A stretch of 64,000 nucleotides of DNA from Peribacillus frigoritolerans (GCF_030676415.1 NZ_JAUUTW010000013.1:1-64000), one strand, 5' to 3'. Counted from the first letter of the stretch, positions 43,468 through 52,761 are shown. Notes: generated by a model from the letters alone, not told the origin. Numbers and translations: made by a program.

Positions 43468-44341
43468 GTATTTCCAACTTATTCGTCAAATTATAGAGTT
43501 ACTCGTATCAGGTAATATAAATGGATTATTCAAAGTGTTTAAATCGTCTATGAAGAAAACTCAAACTGGAATCGATTCAATGTTATTACCTTACATAGTG
43601 AATGGTAAGTTGAATGTTCCTTTGACTAAGCGAGCTAAGTTGTTAAGACAAATTGATAAGAGTGTAAAAGCAGAAGCTAAAATTATGGGTAATAAGGAAA
43701 TTGAAATTACAACAAAGATACTCAATGAAACAGTTTTTGAATCTTATTATCGTACAGGTTTCCTATTGGAAGCGGGTTTGGAGAAGGCTATTAAGCTAAA
43801 TCCCCTAAAGGAAAATGATATTAAAGCAATCGTTAATACTCCAATTAAGGAAGAAATGTTCAGTAGTCGTATATGGAAGAACAAAGAGAAATTAGTTAAA
43901 CAAGTACGATTCAGTGTTCAACAAGCTATGATGCAAGGCACAGACCCACGTAAGCTGTCTAGGGAAGTCCAACGTATCTTTAATGTAACGGCATATGAGT
44001 CTAAAAGGTTAATTAATAATGAAGTGGCAAGGGTTTCACGACAAGCACAGGATCAAGTGTATGAGCAATCAGGAAGAGTCAAAGAGGTTATGTTTGATGC
44101 AACTTTAGATAAGAAGACAAGTAAGTATTGTCGTGACCATGATGGTGTTAAATACAAGTTTGGTGAGCATCCAAGGATACCTGAAGATACACACGTACAA
44201 TGTAGGTCAGATATCATTCCAATTATTGATGATTGGAAGCCTAGAGTTAAAAAAGAGAATGTTAAGAATGAAGATGAGATTAAACCTATCGTTGATTATT
44301 CAAATTATGATGAATGGATGAAAAATAAAAATTTCAAGTAA
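43460..44341 (+). CDS. Phage head morphogenesis protein (SPP1 gp7/Mu F-like)
   Basis: 293 residues with the C-terminal Mu-F-like domain: ARVSRQAQDQVYEQSG, then FDATLDKKTSKYCRDHDG and EDTHVQCRSDIIP, with the conserved Cys/His positions. It is a minor head protein that enters the procapsid with the portal in SPP1. The start is a TTG at 43,460 overlapping the portal gene. It always lies between portal and scaffold in this phage group, as here. Confidence 0.9.
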   Translation: MNKYFQLIRQIIELLVSGNINGLFKVFKSSMKKTQTGIDSMLLPYIVNGKLNVPLTKRAKLLRQIDKSVKAEAKIMGNKEIEITTKILNETVFESYYRTGFLLEAGLEKAIKLNPLKENDIKAIVNTPIKEEMFSSRIWKNKEKLVKQVRFSVQQAMMQGTDPRKLSREVQRIFNVTAYESKRLINNEVARVSRQAQDQVYEQSGRVKEVMFDATLDKKTSKYCRDHDGVKYKFGEHPRIPEDTHVQCRSDIIPIIDDWKPRVKKENVKNEDEIKPIVDYSNYDEWMKNKNFK

Positions 44342-44443
44342 AGTACCCCTGCGAACTATCGTTAGGGTTATTTGTATTGTAAAAAAATACTTGCACTTAT
44401 TGGGCTATTCGTAGTGTTGTAAGGGCACATGGAGGAAAATGTA

Positions 44444-45085
44444 ATGAATATCGAAGACGTTAAATTATTTTTAGAGCAGAACAAAGAGAATCAAGATGTA
44501 CTTGGATTGGTAAAGCAATATGCTCCTAATCAAGAATTTGGATTTGAGCAAGCAAAACAGCTACTTGAAACAAACGATGAAGCAAAAAGATGGTTAGATT
44601 CTGAAAAGGATAGACATTACTCAAAAGGTTTGGAGACGTTCAAACAAAAGACAATGCCTACCCTGATTGATGAAGAAATCAAGAAACGTAATCCTGATAA
44701 GACACCTGCAGAACTAGAGTTAGATAATCTTAAAGCGAAATTTGAACAAATGGAAAATGAAAAAGTTAGAGAGTCATTGAAAAATAAAGCTTTAACTGTA
44801 GCATCAGAAAAGAAAATTCCAGCTCAAATTATTGACTTCTTTATTGGTCAAGATGAATCAACAACAATTAGTAATTTAAGTGCATTTGAAACAGCGATGG
44901 AAACTTATATTAAAGCACAAGTAACTGAAAGACTTAATGGTTCGTACAAGCCACCCGGTGATAATAAAAATCATCTTGGTGTGAAAAATCCGTGGAATAA
45001 GGATACTTTTAATCTTACTGAACAAGCGAAGATTCTAAAAGAAAATCCAAATTTAGCAAAACAATTAGCTTCACAATCAAAATAA
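44444..45085 (+). CDS. Capsid scaffolding protein (DUF4355)
   Basis: 213 residues, mostly helical: FKQKTMPTLIDEEIKKRNPD followed by KTPAELELDNLKAKFEQMEN is the coiled-coil core of DUF4355 scaffold proteins; the C-terminus (KNPWNKDTFNLTEQAKIL) carries the capsid-interaction tail. The ATG at 44,444 has GGAGG 9 bases upstream; an ATG at 44,429 overlaps that site. It directly precedes the capsid gene, as expected for a protein that shapes the procapsid and then leaves. Confidence 0.9.
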   Translation: MNIEDVKLFLEQNKENQDVLGLVKQYAPNQEFGFEQAKQLLETNDEAKRWLDSEKDRHYSKGLETFKQKTMPTLIDEEIKKRNPDKTPAELELDNLKAKFEQMENEKVRESLKNKALTVASEKKIPAQIIDFFIGQDESTTISNLSAFETAMETYIKAQVTERLNGSYKPPGDNKNHLGVKNPWNKDTFNLTEQAKILKENPNLAKQLASQSK

Positions 45086-45128
45086 AAAACCAAAATAAAA
45101 AACTTAAATTTAGAGGAGTGTATTTTTT

Positions 45129-46079
45129 ATGTCAACAAAAATTTCTGATATTATCGTCCCTGAGGTATTTAATCCTTATGTAATTAACCGTACTGCTGAA
45201 CTATCTGCACTAGTGCAAAGTGGAATCGTGGTTCCAAATAATGAACTTGATAGCCTAGCTTCAAGCGGTGGGAAAACTATTAACATGCCTTTCTTCAATG
45301 ACCTTACAGGTGATGATGAAGTATTAAGTGATGATGGAGCACTAACTCCACAAAAGATTTCAACAGGTCAAGATGTAGCTGTACTATTAATGAGAGGTAA
45401 GGCATGGGGAGTAAATGACCTTGCTAAAGCATTATCTGGTGCTGATCCAATGAAAGCGATTGGTGATTTAGTTGCAACTTATTGGGCAAGACAACGCCAA
45501 AAGACACTATTTGCTGTTCTTAAAGGTGCTTTTGAATCAGCTTCTATGGCTGGAAATGTACATGATGTATCTGCTGTAGTTGGACAAGAAGTTATTTCTG
45601 CTACTGGTTTCATTGATGCTCAATATAAACTAGGTGATGCTGCAGGTCTTTTAACTGCTGTAGCTATGCATAGTGCTACTTATGCTAAATTGCAAAAAGA
45701 CCAATTAATTACTTACAAACAAGACCCTGTATCTGGTGTATCATTCCCTGTTTATCTTGACAAAAGGGTTATTGTTGATGATGGTTGCCCTGTAACTAAT
45801 GGCGTTTACACTACATACCTATTTGGTCAAGGTGCAGTAGGCGAAGGTAATGGTTCAGCTCCAGTACCAACTGAAACTGACCGTGATTCTTTGAAAGGTG
45901 AAGACATCCTTATCAACCGTCAACATTTCATCTTGCATCCTCGTGGTATCGCATTCCAATCTGCAAGTGTGGCTGGTTCTTCTCCAACAAATGCAGAACT
46001 TGGTAATGCTGTAAACTGGAATAAAGTGTATGACAACAAGAATATTCGTATCGTTAAATATGTCCATAAATTAGCTTAA
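45129..46079 (+). CDS. Major capsid protein (HK97 fold)
   Basis: 316 residues. The N-terminal PEVFNPYVINRTAELSALVQ followed by SGIV, GGKTINMPFFNDLTGDDEVL, the P-domain helix region PMKAIGDLVATYWARQRQK and HPRGIAFQS near the end are typical of the SPP1-like coat protein family. GAGGAG precedes the ATG. Codon use is more regular than in neighbours, as in highly expressed genes. A terminator follows at 46,088. No delta domain or protease gene is present, consistent with a separate scaffold. Confidence 0.93.
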   Translation: MSTKISDIIVPEVFNPYVINRTAELSALVQSGIVVPNNELDSLASSGGKTINMPFFNDLTGDDEVLSDDGALTPQKISTGQDVAVLLMRGKAWGVNDLAKALSGADPMKAIGDLVATYWARQRQKTLFAVLKGAFESASMAGNVHDVSAVVGQEVISATGFIDAQYKLGDAAGLLTAVAMHSATYAKLQKDQLITYKQDPVSGVSFPVYLDKRVIVDDGCPVTNGVYTTYLFGQGAVGEGNGSAPVPTETDRDSLKGEDILINRQHFILHPRGIAFQSASVAGSSPTNAELGNAVNWNKVYDNKNIRIVKYVHKLA

Positions 46080-46087
46080 TTTTAAAC

Positions 46088-46116
46088 GGGGAGGGAGATT
46101 ACTCCTTCCCTTTTTT
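46088..46116 (+). terminator. Terminator after the capsid gene
   Basis: GGGAGGGAG and CTCCTTCCC pair with few mismatches around ATTA, followed by TTTTTT. Partial termination here would keep capsid expression above that of the tail genes. Confidence 0.7.
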
Positions 46117-46142
46117 AGTCTTTATTAGAAAGAGTGATTAAT

Positions 46143-46325
46143 TTGAGTATAACTGGTTTCAACAGGAGACGTAGAGAAGAAGAAGAACTTAAAAAACAAG
46201 AAATAGTTGAAGAAGTTCAAGTTGAAGAGGTTCAAGAGGATATTGAAAAAGAAGAAGTAGTTGTTGAAGAAGTTAAAGTAACTAAAAAAGAGAAAAAAGC
46301 CACTCAGCAAAAAGCGAGAGGGTGA
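46143..46325 (+). CDS. 60-aa Glu-rich phage protein
   Basis: Reads MSITGFNRRRREEEELKKQE followed by a Glu/Val/Lys repeat. TTG at 46,143 is preferred; GTG at 46,134 is possible. It lies between capsid and connector genes in this phage type. The role is unknown, perhaps a head accessory protein. Confidence 0.6.
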   Translation: MSITGFNRRRREEEELKKQEIVEEVQVEEVQEDIEKEEVVVEEVKVTKKEKKATQQKARG

Positions 46326-46330
46326 TTTAA

Positions 46331-46639
46331 GTGGATAAAGAAATAGTAAAACAGCTTGCAGGTATTACAACCAGTAAGCATGATGCTTATATTGATGTTG
46401 CAATACCTTTATTCTTAGAATTCATCCAAGAGCATTGTAACAACGATTTCACCAATGATTTAGGTGTAGTTACCGTAAAAGGTGGAATTAAGATTGCTAT
46501 TGCAAAAATGATTGAGTTCAACATGAATAAAGTAGGACAGAAAACCCGCACTTTTGGTGATGTTGCCTATTCCTTTGATACTGACTTCCCTCCTTCCATC
46601 ATGAGACTCCTACAGCCATACAACAGGATAAGAGTATGA
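46331..46639 (+). CDS. Head-tail connector protein (gp6/gp15-like)
   Basis: 102 residues. The pattern HDAYIDVAIPLFLEFIQEHC, GGIKIAIAKMIEFNM and TFGDVAYSFDTDFPPSIMR is that of the phage_connect_1 adaptor family (SPP1 gp15), a ring attached under the portal. GTG start. Its stop overlaps the next ATG by 4 bases (ATGA). Confidence 0.87.
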   Translation: MDKEIVKQLAGITTSKHDAYIDVAIPLFLEFIQEHCNNDFTNDLGVVTVKGGIKIAIAKMIEFNMNKVGQKTRTFGDVAYSFDTDFPPSIMRLLQPYNRIRV

Positions 46640-46905
46640 ACGAATTTCCACATATCGTAACTATTGAAAAAGAGGGTAACATTCCTGATGGAGTGGGCGG
46701 TGAATATTTAGGTTGGCTTACATTCAAAGAAGCATCTGACGCACTTGTTATACCAACTACAGAGGGACATAAAGTATTCATGGAATATGATGAAGAAATT
46801 AATTCTACTATGAGGGTTATACATGGTGAGAAAAAGTTACGTATCAATGATGTAATCGACCAAGGCGGGCAAAATGAAATATTACTTGTATTGTGTGAAA
46901 AGTAG
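46636..46905 (+). CDS. Head closure protein (SPP1 gp16-like)
   Basis: 89 residues: FPHIVTIEKEGNIPDGVGGE, then WLTFKEASDALVIPTTEGHK and KLRINDVIDQGGQNEIL, typical of the head-tail joining/stopper family that seals the portal after packaging. It is coupled by the ATGA overlap to the connector gene. Confidence 0.87.
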   Translation: MNEFPHIVTIEKEGNIPDGVGGEYLGWLTFKEASDALVIPTTEGHKVFMEYDEEINSTMRVIHGEKKLRINDVIDQGGQNEILLVLCEK

Positions 46906-46913
46906 GTGAAGGC

Positions 46914-47273
46914 ATGAAATTCAAAACAAAATTTAAAGGTTTGGATCAATTAACTACTAAGCTTGAAACATACAGAGAAGATAAGACACAAGAAGCAATT
47001 GAAATTGTAACAGATACAGCTTTTAAGATTCAAGCAAACGGAAAAACTAGAGTAGCAGTGGATACTGGACATACAAAACGAAATATTAAAGTTGAAATAG
47101 CATCAGATGGATTGAGTGCATTAATCGGTACTAGGGGCGATGATGTGGAGTATGCAGTACCACTTGAATTTGGTACTAATGATACTCCTGCTCAACCTTT
47201 CATGGTTCCTGCACACGAAGAAGAAAGACCAGAATTCCTAAGCAATCTTAAAGATACTTTAGGTGAAGTGTGA
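46914..47273 (+). CDS. HK97 gp10-like tail-completion protein
   Basis: 119 residues. KTRVAVDTGHTKRNIKVEIA, then AVPLEFGTNDTPAQPFMVPA is the diagnostic VDTGxL...YxxxxEfGT...aqPFm pattern of the HK97-gp10 family, needed for head-tail joining. AGGTGAAGG precedes the ATG. The gene overlaps the next one. Confidence 0.9.
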   Translation: MKFKTKFKGLDQLTTKLETYREDKTQEAIEIVTDTAFKIQANGKTRVAVDTGHTKRNIKVEIASDGLSALIGTRGDDVEYAVPLEFGTNDTPAQPFMVPAHEEERPEFLSNLKDTLGEV

Positions 47274-47677
47274 TGTTTAGACGTACAGCGTTACTTTCAT
47301 TACAAGAAGGTATTTACAAAAGACTATCAACTGATTCAGCTATTAATGCTAAAGGCGTAAAGGTATTAGATAATGTTCCAGAAACTAAGCCTTTTCCTTA
47401 CATAGAAATTGGTGAGGATACAGTAAATGATTGGTCAACAAAATTAGAGTTTGGTGAGGAAGTTACTCATACATTACACATTTGGTCACAGCATGGCGGT
47501 AAAAAAGAAGCAAAAGAAATCATGAATTTAATATTACAAAGTCTTTCACAGCCATTGTCACTTGATGATGGTTTTTCTATTGAGTTTTCTAAACTCGATT
47601 TCATGGAAGTTTACAATGATCCAGACAAGATAACTCGTCATGGTGTAATACGATTTAGATTTAAAATTTCACAATAA
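47273..47677 (+). CDS. Tail completion protein (DUF3168, SPP1 gp17-like)
   Basis: 134 residues: LQEGIYKRLSTDSAIN, then KPFPYIEIGEDTVNDWSTK and HIWSQHGGKKEAKEIM match the DUF3168 family, which joins tail tube to the head interface. ATG at 47,273 overlaps the stop of the previous gene (TGATG); a GTG three bases earlier is the other possible start. Confidence 0.88.
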   Translation: MFRRTALLSLQEGIYKRLSTDSAINAKGVKVLDNVPETKPFPYIEIGEDTVNDWSTKLEFGEEVTHTLHIWSQHGGKKEAKEIMNLILQSLSQPLSLDDGFSIEFSKLDFMEVYNDPDKITRHGVIRFRFKISQ

Positions 47678-47695
47678 TAATGGAGGGTTTTAAGC

Positions 47696-48106
47696 ATGGC
47701 AGAAACTAAAAACGTAAGAATATTGCTATTTATCAACACAGGAACAGAGCAATTACCAGTATACAGTCCCGTAGGTGGACAAAGAAATGCAACTCTTGCC
47801 GAAGAAGTAGGAGAAATTGATTTAACAACAGAGGATTCAAATGGTGCGTCCGAATTTGGTCATGGTCTTTACAGTGCAACTATTGAATGTGATGGTTTAT
47901 ATATTCCAACATCAGCAGGTTATCAAGGTTTGAAAGGTGCATTCCGTGACAGAGAAATGATTAAAGTTCAAATTAAAGAAGATGATGCAGCGACAGAAGA
48001 AGCAACATGTCTTATTACAAATATGGAAACGTCTGCTCCTTATGATGGAGAAACAACTTATACAGCGTCTTTACGTGTTTCAGGAGCAATTAGACCAGTA
48101 GTATAA
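47696..48106 (+). CDS. Major tail tube protein
   Basis: 136 residues: NVRILLFINTGTEQLPVYSP followed by VGGQRNATL, then IDLTTEDSNGASEFGHGLYS, the phage_tail_2 (TP901-1/SPP1 gp17.1) pattern. It forms the hexameric rings of the tail tube. GGAGGG precedes the ATG. It stands directly before the tail chaperone genes, as is standard. Confidence 0.9.
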   Translation: MAETKNVRILLFINTGTEQLPVYSPVGGQRNATLAEEVGEIDLTTEDSNGASEFGHGLYSATIECDGLYIPTSAGYQGLKGAFRDREMIKVQIKEDDAATEEATCLITNMETSAPYDGETTYTASLRVSGAIRPVV

Positions 48107-48183
48107 CAAGTAAAATTAATTAAAAATAAAATTAACTAGCCGTTTGGATAATTTCAAGCGGCTTAAATTGGAGGAAATATAAA

Positions 48184-48549
48184 ATGACACAAGCAACTTT
48201 TTCAAAAATTAAAATTAACGGTGAAGAATACATTCTTAAATTTACATTCAATGCAATTTCTGACTTAGAGGAACATTACCAAAAAGGAATTTTTAGTGTT
48301 GTACAGGGTGCAACTATCGGCTTCAATACAGTTCGTAATTTTTATTGGGCAGGTATGTTATGGAAGAATCCAAACTTACAACCACATCATGTTGGTGCAA
48401 TGCTTGAGCAGGAAATGGAAGAAAATGAAGATTTTGATATTCAAGAACATATGGAAGAAGCAGTAAAAGCTTTGACTAATTCAAAAGCATTCAAACTTAT
48501 GATGAAACGTGCTGAGGCTAAACAAGCTAGAGAAGACTCAAAAAACTAA
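48184..48549 (+). CDS. Tail assembly chaperone (gpG-like)
   Basis: 121 residues. KINGEEYILKFTFNAISDLE followed by EHYQKG is typical of the first tail chaperone of Gram-positive siphophages. The end is highly charged (KRAEAKQAREDSKN). The last sense codons TCA AAA AAC before the TAA form a slippery heptamer, so part of the ribosomes should continue into the overlapping frame at 48,546. GGAGG precedes the ATG. The protein coats the tape measure during tail assembly. Confidence 0.88.
   Translation: MTQATFSKIKINGEEYILKFTFNAISDLEEHYQKGIFSVVQGATIGFNTVRNFYWAGMLWKNPNLQPHHVGAMLEQEMEENEDFDIQEHMEEAVKALTNSKAFKLMMKRAEAKQAREDSKN
48540..48546 (+). promoter_or_regulatory. -1 ribosomal frameshift site A AAA AAC
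   Basis: The heptamer A AAA AAC has the zero-frame codons tcA AAA AAC followed by TAA, the canonical X XXY YYZ arrangement. After a -1 slip translation reads KKLIGGLDWDFVY and stays open for 114 codons. This is the expected position for the G/GT frameshift of tailed phages. Confidence 0.85.
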
Positions 48550-48890
48550 TAGGTGGCTTAGATTGGGATTTTGTTTATGACATAGCGTTTGGTGCGCTCA
48601 ATCTAAGTCATGAAGAGTTTTGGAAATTAACTCCGTCTGAATTTATTGACTTATATGATGGTTGGAAATGGAGAGAGAAAAGACGAGTCGAGGAAATTGA
48701 AAAAATGCATGAAATAGAAATGACAAGGCTATCTATTTTAGCAAGCTGGCTAACAGCACCACATTTGAAGAAGCCTATGAAACCAAAAGATTTTTATAAC
48801 CCCGACAAGAAACAAACTCCTCAAAAAACCACGCCGGATGAAAGTAAACACATTTTAGATGAGTTGCAAAAAGAAATGGGGGTGGGGTAA
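48546..48890 (+). CDS. Tail chaperone frameshift extension (gpGT part)
   Basis: 114 codons made only by -1 frameshifting from the preceding gene: LIGGLDWDFVYDIAFGALNL, then EEFWKLTPSEFIDLYDGWKW, the usual T domain with FWxLTPxEFxxLxxGW. Near the end is HLKKPMKPKDFYNPDKKQ. It has no start codon or ribosome binding site of its own at the frame's beginning. The fusion is about 235 residues. It overlaps the tape measure start by one base (TAATG). Confidence 0.85.
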   Translation, partial: LIGGLDWDFVYDIAFGALNLSHEEFWKLTPSEFIDLYDGWKWREKRRVEEIEKMHEIEMTRLSILASWLTAPHLKKPMKPKDFYNPDKKQTPQKTTPDESKHILDELQKEMGVG

Positions 48891-50956
48891 TGGCACAAAC
48901 AGTAGCAGATCTAATGGTAGAAATAGGTGTAGATGTAAGTGGGATTCAAAGAGGTGTTAGTGAAGCTACAAGCACTATTGATAGCATGGGTACAAGTGTA
49001 TCAGAAATGGCTAAGTCAATGGGTGAGAATGTTCAAGGATTTTCTAATAAATGGGGCATGATGTCTAGTGAAATGCAATCAGCTTACAAAGATGCCCAAT
49101 CCGTACTTAACCCCTTCAAGCAAGATTTGTTGGAAGTTGAGTACGGATTTTTTAAGCTATCGCAAGGTATGGGTGATTACAAAGGTACTACAGCGCAATT
49201 TATGAATGAACTCAATTCTTTGGGAAGTAAACACAAAAAAATTACTGATAACATGATGAAGAATAATGATTTCATGAAGGCTGGCTTTATCGAAGGTATT
49301 GCTACAATGCAAGCACGTAGTACAGCGAGTGAAAAAATTGCTCAAAACTTTGACAAAATGAACAATCCTTTATACAAGTTAAACAATGGATTCTTGAAGA
49401 TTTCACAAGGTATGGAAAATATGGCGAAGAAGGGTACTCCTGTTTATCTTGCCTTGCAAAAATTAGGGCCGAATGCCAACATGAAAGACTTAAATGATCA
49501 GATTAAGTTAATTAATGGCGGTCTTTTGCGTATGGCAGGTGTTGCTTTAATCGCTGCAGGTGCATCCGTTCTCGTATATGGTGCATTACATGAAGCCTCA
49601 AAAAGTATTCCGGGCTATTCCGAATCAATAGAAACCATGATGTCAACGATAAGAGAAGCTTTTCAGCCTATGGTTGAGATTTTCGCAGCAGTCATGATGA
49701 AGGTTTTTGAATTTGTTACAGCAGTCGCAGCATTAGTGGTCAAATTCAATGAAGCTCATCCAATGATAGCGTTAATTATTCAAGGATTCTTAATGTTATT
49801 ACCTGCTTTATTCTTAATTTTAGCACCATTAGCAATTGGTATTGGATTATTCGGTGGACTTTCCGCAGCTTTCGCAGCGATTGCACCTATAATTATGCCT
49901 ATCGTTGCAGGATTTATGTCTATTGCAGGAACAGTATTATTAGTTGCAGGGATTATCGTAGGACTCATTGCAGTTCTTTATTTGCTATGGACTAAGACAA
50001 CTTGGTTTAGTACAGCGGTAATTGCGGTTTGGGAGGCTATAAAATCTGGGACACAAGCAGCTTGGGATTTTATCTTGAATGGCATACTTATTCCAATTTG
50101 GGATGCATTAGTTTCCTTTGGTCAAGAAATATTAGCTAAATTTTCTGCACTTTGGGATGAACATGGTGCAACTATTATGGCTATTGTTGAAGGATTCATG
50201 TCGTATATCTGGAAAAATATTCAATCTGGAATGAAATTTATACAAGGGATTTTTCAGGTAGTTTGGCCTGTTATTTCTGGACTAGTAAAAATTGCATGGG
50301 GTTTAATTAAAACTGCTATTTCCACAGGTGTAGACATAATAACTGGACTAATCGATGCAGGAATGTCGCTTTTAGAGGGCGATTGGGAAGGCGCTTGGGA
50401 TGCTATTAAGGGAATAGCCGAGGATATTTGGAACAACATAGAAGCTTTCTTTGAAGGAATCGACTTAGCAGGAATAGGCTCAGATATCATTCAAGGCTTG
50501 ATAGACGGTCTTGGATCAATGGCAGGGGCAATATCAGATAAAGTTGCATCATTAGCCGAATTAGTACCAGATGGACTTAAGGATTTCCTTGGAATTCATT
50601 CTCCTTCAAGGGTAGTAAAAGCGCTCATGAAGTGGGTTCCAATCGGGGCAGCAGAAGGTATCGAAAGTGGTCTAGGAGTGGTTGAAAAATCAGTTCAAAG
50701 ATTGTCCGAAACAGCTACACCAGATATTAAAGACATAAAGACAAATATTGAAGCAGGATATAGAGCACCGGATTCAAATAATTCTATTTATTCTTCAAAT
50801 GGTATGAAGTCAAATTCAAATCAAAACGGAAATCAAGGTGGAACTATCCAAATCAATCTAGATGGTAGGACGATTGGAGAAGCTACATTCGATACAATTA
50901 ATGATTTACTAGGTAAAGATATTCGTATGTCAAGACCGAGGGGGGTTATTGGGTGA
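48890..50956 (+). CDS. Tail tape measure protein
   Basis: 688 residues. N-terminal coiled-coil part (IGVDVSGIQRGVSEATSTID), a hydrophobic middle with several membrane-like helices (about 210-370), an amphipathic Trp-rich repeat region (WDALVSFGQEILAKFSALWD) and the C-terminal GIHSPSRVVKALMKWVPIGA motif typical of tape measures. Its length sets tail length; by the usual ratio about 100 nm. GGGGTGGGG lies before the ATG. The protein probably also forms the DNA channel in the host membrane. Confidence 0.93.
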   Translation: MAQTVADLMVEIGVDVSGIQRGVSEATSTIDSMGTSVSEMAKSMGENVQGFSNKWGMMSSEMQSAYKDAQSVLNPFKQDLLEVEYGFFKLSQGMGDYKGTTAQFMNELNSLGSKHKKITDNMMKNNDFMKAGFIEGIATMQARSTASEKIAQNFDKMNNPLYKLNNGFLKISQGMENMAKKGTPVYLALQKLGPNANMKDLNDQIKLINGGLLRMAGVALIAAGASVLVYGALHEASKSIPGYSESIETMMSTIREAFQPMVEIFAAVMMKVFEFVTAVAALVVKFNEAHPMIALIIQGFLMLLPALFLILAPLAIGIGLFGGLSAAFAAIAPIIMPIVAGFMSIAGTVLLVAGIIVGLIAVLYLLWTKTTWFSTAVIAVWEAIKSGTQAAWDFILNGILIPIWDALVSFGQEILAKFSALWDEHGATIMAIVEGFMSYIWKNIQSGMKFIQGIFQVVWPVISGLVKIAWGLIKTAISTGVDIITGLIDAGMSLLEGDWEGAWDAIKGIAEDIWNNIEAFFEGIDLAGIGSDIIQGLIDGLGSMAGAISDKVASLAELVPDGLKDFLGIHSPSRVVKALMKWVPIGAAEGIESGLGVVEKSVQRLSETATPDIKDIKTNIEAGYRAPDSNNSIYSSNGMKSNSNQNGNQGGTIQINLDGRTIGEATFDTINDLLGKDIRMSRPRGVIG

Positions 50957-51759
50957 CACTTTATATACAAAAAGAAAATGAAGAATTAATTGATACAAGT
51001 GAATTAATTACTTTACAGAGATTTCAACCTTCTGCGCCAACAAGGATTCCTATCTTTCAAGAAATTGATGGTAGGAGAGGTTCCTTACCTGCTTCAAATG
51101 CTTTAACAACTCGTACCATAAACGTTGAGTTTTATTTTAAAGCTCGTGATAATGCTGATTTTGTTTTGAGAAGAGATGAGTTGCATTCATTATTTGATAG
51201 TGAAGAACCATTCTACATAATTGATTCAAGACAGCCTTTTAAACGGTGGAGAGTTAACATTGAAAGTTGGGATTTCGAAGACGTTGCACTTATTAGTAAA
51301 CATACCATTACCTTCACTGCTATGGATGGGATGTGTGAGTCTACAGGAAGCACATTAACTCCATTAACATTTGATTCTGAATCTTGGGGAATTGGTCAAC
51401 ATTTACTTGCAGAAGACCAAATGTATACTTTTACTGGTGATAGATTTAGAGTCTACAATGCAGGAGATATCGAAGTTGACCCTAGAGAAAAACCAATGAC
51501 AATCACGTTTAAAGGTGCTTCGGAGAATTTATCAATCCGTAATGTTACTCTTGGTCAATCTTGGAAGTATTATGGCACATCGGACTCACACGACACAATT
51601 AAACTAGATCGTGTTTTCTTTAAGAAAAATGATAAAAGTATATTTAATGATACAAACCGAATGTCATTAAAGCTAGTAAAAGGTTGGAATGAATTCACTG
51701 TTAGCGGTGCAACTTCAACTTTTGAAATAGCTTTTGACTTTCGGTTTTATTATTTATAA
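50953..51759 (+). CDS. Distal tail protein (Dit, SPP1 gp19.1-like)
   Basis: 268 residues of the Sipho_tail family: LQRFQPSAPTRIPIFQEIDG followed by RRGSLPASNALTTRTINVEF is the N-terminal belt domain; the C-terminal galectin-like part has SLKLVKGWNEFTVSGA. Dit is a hexameric hub at the tail tip. The GTG at 50,953 overlaps the tape measure stop. Confidence 0.9.
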   Translation: MTLYIQKENEELIDTSELITLQRFQPSAPTRIPIFQEIDGRRGSLPASNALTTRTINVEFYFKARDNADFVLRRDELHSLFDSEEPFYIIDSRQPFKRWRVNIESWDFEDVALISKHTITFTAMDGMCESTGSTLTPLTFDSESWGIGQHLLAEDQMYTFTGDRFRVYNAGDIEVDPREKPMTITFKGASENLSIRNVTLGQSWKYYGTSDSHDTIKLDRVFFKKNDKSIFNDTNRMSLKLVKGWNEFTVSGATSTFEIAFDFRFYYL

Positions 51760-51774
51760 GAAAGGGGTTTGAAC

Positions 51775-52758
51775 ATGTTAGTTGTTCACTCATTAGATGG
51801 ACAAATTGAGCCATTAGTTGATTGTGAATTACCGCAAAGAAGATGGGTTTTGAATGGTGATAAGTCACTTAGCTTTAATATATATCGGTCATTTAGCAAT
51901 GAAGAATCTTTTGATTTAATACAGGGACAATGCTTGATTGAAGTCGATGATGATTATTTTAGAGTAAAGCAAGTAGGAAAACAATTAAGGTCGAGTACAC
52001 AGTATAAAACCGTATCTTGCTTACACGTATTGTTTGACTTGGAAAAGAATCGAGTGTATTCCACTTTGAATAATACAGTTAGTATTGAGCAAGCAATGAC
52101 ACTCATTACAGCTAACACAAAATTTACATTTACAGTTGAAGGAACTTTTGATGGAGTAGTATTTGAGGAATTTGGGAAAGACGATTCTTACACTCTTCTT
52201 CAAAAGGTATTAGAGGAATATGGTGCTGAATTAGAAGTAAAGAAATTTCACATTACCCTAAAAAAGCGAATAGGTGTAGATAACGACTTTCAATTTAGAT
52301 ACAAACATAATATCACAGCAGTAGACGAACAAATTGATACGAATGATTTAACTACATATATCGAAGGAACAGGGAAACTAGATGCTAATGGGAAACCTTT
52401 AATTAGTGTTTCATATGAAAGCCCCAATGCTTCTGTATTTGGCAGACTACACGCAGACCCAATTAGCAATGAGACATTCACGATTGCTGAAAATTTAAGA
52501 AACCACATAGCTTCTAAACTTCAAGATACTCCTAAAATTTCCATTAAGTTTGATTATCATACAGTTGTCGGTGAGATTGGTCAGGAGATTGGGAAAGGGG
52601 ATGCAGGTTGGCTTATCCATGAGGCTTTAGGAATTGAAATCTATACGAGAGTTGTAGAGATATTAGATTACCCCGGAGTTGATACTCCACCTGTTATCAC
52701 AATTGGAAATGTTCTTTTCAATGGAGCAGAAGAAATAGTTATAAGAAAGGGGAAATAA
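51775..52758 (+). CDS. Tail-associated protein (Tal/prophage tail endopeptidase family), short form
   Basis: 327 residues. The fold of gp27-like baseplate hubs is visible in the pattern GDKSLSFNIYRSFSNEESFD, DDYFRVKQVGKQL, SVSYESPNASVFGRLHADPI and NVLFNGAEEIVIRKGK. AAAGGGG precedes the ATG at 51,775. It lacks the long C-terminal lysin or receptor-binding extension of larger Tal proteins, so that function is probably supplied by the next two genes. Confidence 0.87.
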   Translation: MLVVHSLDGQIEPLVDCELPQRRWVLNGDKSLSFNIYRSFSNEESFDLIQGQCLIEVDDDYFRVKQVGKQLRSSTQYKTVSCLHVLFDLEKNRVYSTLNNTVSIEQAMTLITANTKFTFTVEGTFDGVVFEEFGKDDSYTLLQKVLEEYGAELEVKKFHITLKKRIGVDNDFQFRYKHNITAVDEQIDTNDLTTYIEGTGKLDANGKPLISVSYESPNASVFGRLHADPISNETFTIAENLRNHIASKLQDTPKISIKFDYHTVVGEIGQEIGKGDAGWLIHEALGIEIYTRVVEILDYPGVDTPPVITIGNVLFNGAEEIVIRKGK

Positions 52759-52761
52759 ATA

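Noticed and set aside
46125..46310. Minus-strand Phe/Asn-rich frame
   Set aside because: It is the antisense of the Glu/Lys-rich 60-aa phage protein, an artefact of GAA-rich codons.
49780..49968. Minus-strand Ile/Pro/Ala-rich frames opposite the tape measure gene
   Set aside because: They mirror the hydrophobic repeats of the tape measure protein and lack start signals.
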